From an uncultured Sutterella sp. (GTDB taxonomy: Bacteria; Pseudomonadota; Gammaproteobacteria; Burkholderiales; Burkholderiaceae_F), in the NCBI GenBank assembly GCA_900538905.1, contig UPZS01000058.1, positions 1 through 8,395 of the forward strand: a DNA stretch of 8,395 bases, read 5' to 3'. A model generated the notes under the pieces. It did no database searches, was not told the DNA's origin, and saw only the letters and a program-made list of their open reading frames with translations. Within the stretch, counting starts at the first letter, position 1; each line of letters opens with the position of its first letter. The position numbers were made by a program, and so were the translations under genes. Positions 6,294 to 8,395 of the stretch are shown piece after piece.

Positions 6294-7492
6294 CCGCACT
6301 CAAACACAAAGAACGCTGGAGTTTATCTTCAAGCACTGGCCTCGACGTGTTCTACGGTTCGCAGATCGAGACTTATCTACGCCAACACGCAGCCGATCTC
6401 GAACCCGGACGTCCTGTCCCCTATGGCGAAATTCCGGCGAGCTGTTTCTTTCTGTCGGTCAACTTTTATCAATATTCCTATGAATTGTGTAGTGCCGACG
6501 GTTCGCCTCTGGAATTTCGTATCTCAACAACGCACGTGTTCAAAAAGGACTCGCCTGAACGCTACGCTGAGGCCAAAGCGAAGTTGCTCAAGAACCACCG
6601 CCATCCGTGGTTCAAGCTCCTCAACGGCATTTGCAGGATGCCCGAAACCGACCGAGAGCTTTTCCGAGACTTTTCCGTCAAGGACGTCAACCGCATGGCT
6701 TGTTGGGTTTGGGAACGCGTCGCCGGCCAGGACAAATCGTTTCGTGCTTACGCTTTCAGCGTGATCATGACCTTGCTTGAAGGCAGACTTGCCATCGAGT
6801 CGCTCGTAGCACGAGCCCGCAACGGGATGCTGCCTGAGCGCCTTAAGCCGGCCTCTTTCGTCTTCAATGAACTCAAGCCGAACATCAAGCAACTCTTAGC
6901 AGAATCGTCCCTCATAAAGACAACGCCGGTCATGCGCAGCCGCTTCAAGAATCCGACCGGCGTCACGCACTGCTTCCCCCTTTTTAAGCAAGCTGTGGGA
7001 ACGCTCGCTTGCGTTGCCCCGCATGACCCGGAAGTTTTGAAACATCGCCCCGCGTACTTTGTTCTTCAGACGTCTAACGGCTGGAAACTGTACTTTTCCG
7101 ACATACGAGACGACAAGCCCGAGTTCGTGGCTTTCGGCAAAGGTCGCATCGAAAACTTCGAAAAGAAAATCTGCGACAAGGCCAAAGCGCATCTTCTGGA
7201 AATCCTGCTGCATCAAACCGGAAAAACGTTTGCTTTGCAAAATCTTGGACAGGAACGTTTTTTTGACGTCCGGCCCGTGCCGGCGTCCGACGTGTCGACC
7301 CTCGCCGTTTACGAAGACATGCTTGCCCGTTACAAAGAGAGCATCGCAAAACTCCTTACCCCGCCTCACGGTCGGCGAATCCGCGACAAAAAGGAAAAAG
7401 AGAACTTCGAGAAAATGTACGCCGCGATGCATGAAGCCTTCGAGTTTTTTTCCGAACAGTCCGATAAAAGCTTAAGGAGTCGCCATGATTGA
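6290..7492 (+). CDS. Unrecognised protein, first of two tandem paralogues
   Basis: This 400-residue protein belongs to a family I do not recognise. There is no signal peptide, membrane helix or familiar catalytic motif. Conserved blocks shared with the following gene are the N-terminal FY..Q.....R.H.A.L..G.PV.Y, then YELC.A.G.PL.F.IS..H.F, AFS..MT.LEGRL..E.LV.RARNG.LP...KP (roughly 155-195), and a later region with CFPLF, ACVA, PAYFV.QT..GW.L..SD (roughly 225-275). The last 115 residues are helical and rich in Lys/Arg/Glu. The start ATG overlaps the VWA stop by four bases and has AGGAG at 6277-6281, so it should be translated with its neighbour. Being locked into a MoxR-VWA operon, it may be a substrate, adaptor or effector of that machine. 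This is inference. Confidence 0.8.
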   Translation: MTALKHKERWSLSSSTGLDVFYGSQIETYLRQHAADLEPGRPVPYGEIPASCFFLSVNFYQYSYELCSADGSPLEFRISTTHVFKKDSPERYAEAKAKLLKNHRHPWFKLLNGICRMPETDRELFRDFSVKDVNRMACWVWERVAGQDKSFRAYAFSVIMTLLEGRLAIESLVARARNGMLPERLKPASFVFNELKPNIKQLLAESSLIKTTPVMRSRFKNPTGVTHCFPLFKQAVGTLACVAPHDPEVLKHRPAYFVLQTSNGWKLYFSDIRDDKPEFVAFGKGRIENFEKKICDKAKAHLLEILLHQTGKTFALQNLGQERFFDVRPVPASDVSTLAVYEDMLARYKESIAKLLTPPHGRRIRDKKEKENFEKMYAAMHEAFEFFSEQSDKSLRSRHD

Positions 7493-8321
7493 GCACAAAA
7501 AACGCGTCATTTTCTACCCGATGCAACTGCGTGATTTTGTTCGCGACCATGGCGCCGAGCTGCCCATCGGCATTCCCGTTGCCTATGACACCATCAAGCC
7601 GGAACGGTACTGCATTGTTCGCCCGAACCGATTTCGCTTCTACCACGAACTCTGCGGCGCAAACGGACTGCCTCTCAATTTCTTTATCTCAATGCGTCAT
7701 ATTTTCACGGGAGCCTCACCGGTTTTCTACGCCTCGGCTAGAGCTGAACTCATGCGCATGGGCGAGCATCCGATGTTCACGCTCGTTGACAATTGGGATC
7801 CGCTGCAGCGATTCGGCCTAAGACGAAACAACCGTCCGCAGCTGCAGATGCCGTTGCACGTCCGAACCATTGCTCGAATGGCCGAGTTTGTTTGGGAAAA
7901 GCTACCCTTTCATAGCGTTTATTCACGTCGGCACGCCTTCAGCCTCGTCATGACGGTTCTTGAAGGCAGACTGACGCTTGAAACGTTGGTGGAACGTGCC
8001 CGCAACGGGTCGTTGCCTAAGAAATGGAAACCAATGACGTTCTCGTTTCAAAACGCCGAGTTGGCAACCGATCGGCTTCTAAAGCGTACTTCATTTCTTG
8101 TACCAAGTCCGAGGGCAAAAAGCCGCTTCCTTCAGAACGATGACATTCAGTTCTGCGTGCCGCTCTACTCGAAATTCTGCGGATCGTTTGCCTGTGTCGC
8201 TTCTGAGAACACGGATTTGTTCGAGGATCTGCCCGCCTACTTTGTCGTCCAAACTGGCAAGGGATGGCAACTGCTTCTTTCGGACAGTCGGGCTCCCAAG
8301 CCCGAGGCAGTGGCTCAAGGC
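7485..8321 (+). CDS. Unrecognised protein, second tandem paralogue (truncated at contig end)
   Basis: This encodes 279 genuine residues from ATG 7485, with AAGGAG at 7474-7479 and an 8-base overlap with the previous gene. It aligns with the previous protein over its full visible length. Shared stretches include LEGRL..E.LV.RARNG.LP and PAYFV.QT..GW.L..SD, with many substitutions in between, so the duplication is old. Its residue 279 aligns with about residue 285 of the paralogue, so roughly 115 C-terminal residues are missing. The open frame appears to continue to 8381, but residues after 279 (beginning RSEERRVGKECRS) are translated sequencing adapter. Its TAA is formed by the last adapter base and the poly-A run. 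The true end lies off the contig. No function is assigned. Confidence 0.8.
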
Positions 8322-8395
8322 AGATCGGAAGAGCGTCGTGTAGGGAAAGAGTGTAGATCTCGGTGGTCGCCGTATCATTAAAAAAAAAAAAAAAA
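8322..8395. other. Sequencing artefact: Illumina adapter plus poly-A
   Basis: Positions 8322-8379 begin AGATCGGAAGAGCGTCGTGT and match, over 58 bases, the reverse complement of the Illumina TruSeq universal adapter as I know it. A run of 16 A follows to the end. Read-through into adapter was left in the assembly. Nothing right of 8321 should be annotated as biology, and the first base or two of adapter could coincide with real sequence. Confidence 0.98.

Noticed and set aside
7692..7711. ATGCGTCAT inside the second paralogue, resembling one arm of the operator.
   Set aside because: It encodes Met-Arg-His in a conserved coding block, and the expected second arm matches only 4 of 7 positions.
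8091..8378. Minus-strand open frame of 95 residues at the contig end.
   Set aside because: Its N-terminus is translated Illumina adapter and the rest is antisense to the second paralogue.

Overview
The window looks like the end of a draft or metagenome-assembled contig from a bacterium. Gene families and Shine-Dalgarno usage (AGGAG, AAGGAG) fit a proteobacterium with intermediate GC, but nothing here fixes the genus. The final 74 bases are not biological. Positions 8322-8379 match the reverse complement of the Illumina TruSeq universal adapter and 8380-8395 are a poly-A run, so genuine sequence stops at about 8321 and the last gene is cut there.

Layout: (1) 1-113 is the 3' end of an unidentified gene with a strongly acidic tail, followed by a rho-independent terminator (148-186). 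(2) A small minus-strand gene (298-588) encodes a protein of the widespread 'MSRSHR' hypothetical type. (3) The 171-bp divergent region 589-759 carries two copies of a palindrome (TGCGTCA-N5-TGACGCA type) and a 10-bp inverted repeat that buries the Shine-Dalgarno sequence of the next gene. (4) A plus-strand cluster 760-3747 encodes an SF0329-like protein, a Doc-type Fic domain fused to an unrecognised alpha/beta domain, an ADP-ribosylglycohydrolase and an HD hydrolase of RelA/SpoT type, closed by a strong terminator (3798-3827). (5) The 122-bp leader 3828-3949 carries a third copy of the same palindrome. (6) A second plus-strand cluster from 3950 to the contig end encodes a MoxR-like AAA+ ATPase, a metallopeptidase-like/VWA protein, and two tandem paralogues of an unrecognised family. 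The last three genes are tightly packed, with two overlapping junctions.

How the genes may work together: the palindrome in front of both clusters suggests one regulator, not encoded here, controls both. The first cluster combines a probable modifying enzyme (Fic), an enzyme that removes ADP-ribose, and a probable nucleotide or alarmone hydrolase. The second combines a MoxR ATPase with its usual VWA partner and two unknown proteins that may be substrates, adaptors or effectors. A coordinated stress, conflict or defence system is a reasonable inference, but its function is not shown by the sequence.
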